64,000 bases of DNA, from contig JAIWNF010000013.1 of the NCBI GenBank assembly GCA_025093555.1, positions 434,001 through 498,000 of the forward strand, given 5' to 3'. Positions 63,688 to 64,000 of the stretch are shown here, piece by piece. Numbering within the stretch: the first letter of the stretch is position 1; every line of letters begins with the position of its first letter. Position numbers and translations under genes: made by a program. Source of the DNA: Circinella umbellata (Eukaryota; Mucoromycota; Mucoromycetes; Mucorales; Lichtheimiaceae). The notes beneath the pieces were generated by a model. It searched no databases. It had not been told where the DNA came from and was given only the letters and a program-made list of their open reading frames with translations.

Positions 63688-64000
63688 TTAAGCACGGGCA
63701 AGACGAGCGTTGCGGGCCAATTGGCGCTTGTTCAAACGAACAACCTTCTTATCAGCAGCCTTGGCAACGGTTTCTTCCTTTTCGGTGAGGATAACTTCGA
63801 TGTGGGAAGGAGAGGTCATGAAGGGGTTACTAAGAAGAAAAAAATAAATTAGAGTTATTATCAACCAATTATATTATTTCATTTTGTAACTGTAGCGACT
63901 AAAATACTTACATTCTACCGTGAGCACGGTATGTGCGGCGACGGTGCTTGGGAGCTTGGTTAACAATGATGCTGGAGATGTAAAGTTCTTCAACATTCAA
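63688..64000 (-). CDS. RPL17: 60S ribosomal protein uL22 (RPL17), 3' part
   Basis: Two exons are visible (63829-63688 and from the window end to 63912); the 5' part lies beyond the window. The reading is VEELYISSIIVNQAPKHRRR, TYRAHGRINPFMTSPSHIEV, ILTEKEETVAKAADKKVVRL and ends LARNARLARA. RRRTYRAHGRINP and SPSHIEVILTEKE are the diagnostic eukaryotic uL22 sequence. uL22 lines the peptide exit tunnel of the large subunit. The intron splits the codon for Ile in GRINP. Codon use is noticeably richer in C-ending codons than the neighbours, as expected for a highly expressed gene. Confidence 0.95.

Noticed and set aside
1..64000. CRISPR array, rRNA genes or bacterial operon features
   Set aside because: No regularly spaced repeats, no rRNA sequence, and genes are intron-rich and eukaryotic.

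Overview
The window looks like nuclear DNA of an early-diverging filamentous fungus, most likely Mucoromycota (Mucorales-like). It is strongly AT-rich. Genes carry many short GT-AG introns (about 55-150 nt). Coding tails are rich in poly-Q, poly-N and Ser/Thr. A single polypeptide carries tryptophan synthase alpha and beta, as in fungi. The genus cannot be fixed from sequence reading alone.

Layout. 0.5-2.3 kb (-): AVT3/SLC36-type amino-acid transporter. 3.6-7.9 kb (-): NAA25/Mdm20, the auxiliary subunit of N-acetyltransferase B. 9.2-11.6 kb (+): bifunctional tryptophan synthase. 13.7-14.9 kb (-): SRF/Mcm1-type MADS-box factor. 15.8-19.2 kb (-): PP2A B56 regulatory subunit. 33.0-35.4 kb (+): BCS1-type mitochondrial AAA ATPase. 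42.1-44.2 kb (+): protein with a retroelement-integrase-like HHCC zinc module. 45.1-51.3 kb (-): PX-containing phospholipase D with two consecutive 6-nt microexons. 51.8-55.7 kb (+): importin-7/8 (Sxm1/Nmd5) family. 57.8-58.0 kb (+): small secreted Cys-rich protein. 58.8-63.5 kb (+): F-box/LRR protein with a long disordered GW-containing tail. 63.7 kb to the end (-): 3' part of ribosomal protein uL22 (RPL17). These are independent housekeeping or regulatory genes, not an operon or pathway cluster.

The unusual part is 19.5-32.5 kb, a nested mobile-element island between the 5' ends of the B56 and BCS1 genes. It is a giant inverted repeat. Positions 19944-23551 and 28842-32449 are reverse complements with no net gap: paired coordinates sum to 52393 at every anchor checked. 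Each arm holds a 2.1-kb unit that is itself a long palindrome, plus a Tc1/mariner-like DD34E transposase. Both transposase copies share an in-frame stop, a frameshift and a catalytic Asp-to-Ala change. The 5.3-kb centre holds a broken intron-containing gene of unknown family with a PD-x(n)-ExK motif. A very AT-rich Merlin/ISXO2-type DNA transposon, also broken, sits in one of its introns at the polypyrimidine tract. So there are four levels of nesting.

The 35.4-42.1 kb stretch is almost gene-free and carries a 30-A and a 43-T homopolymer. Gene models were spliced by eye. Where stated, exon sums were checked for divisibility by three. No database search was possible.
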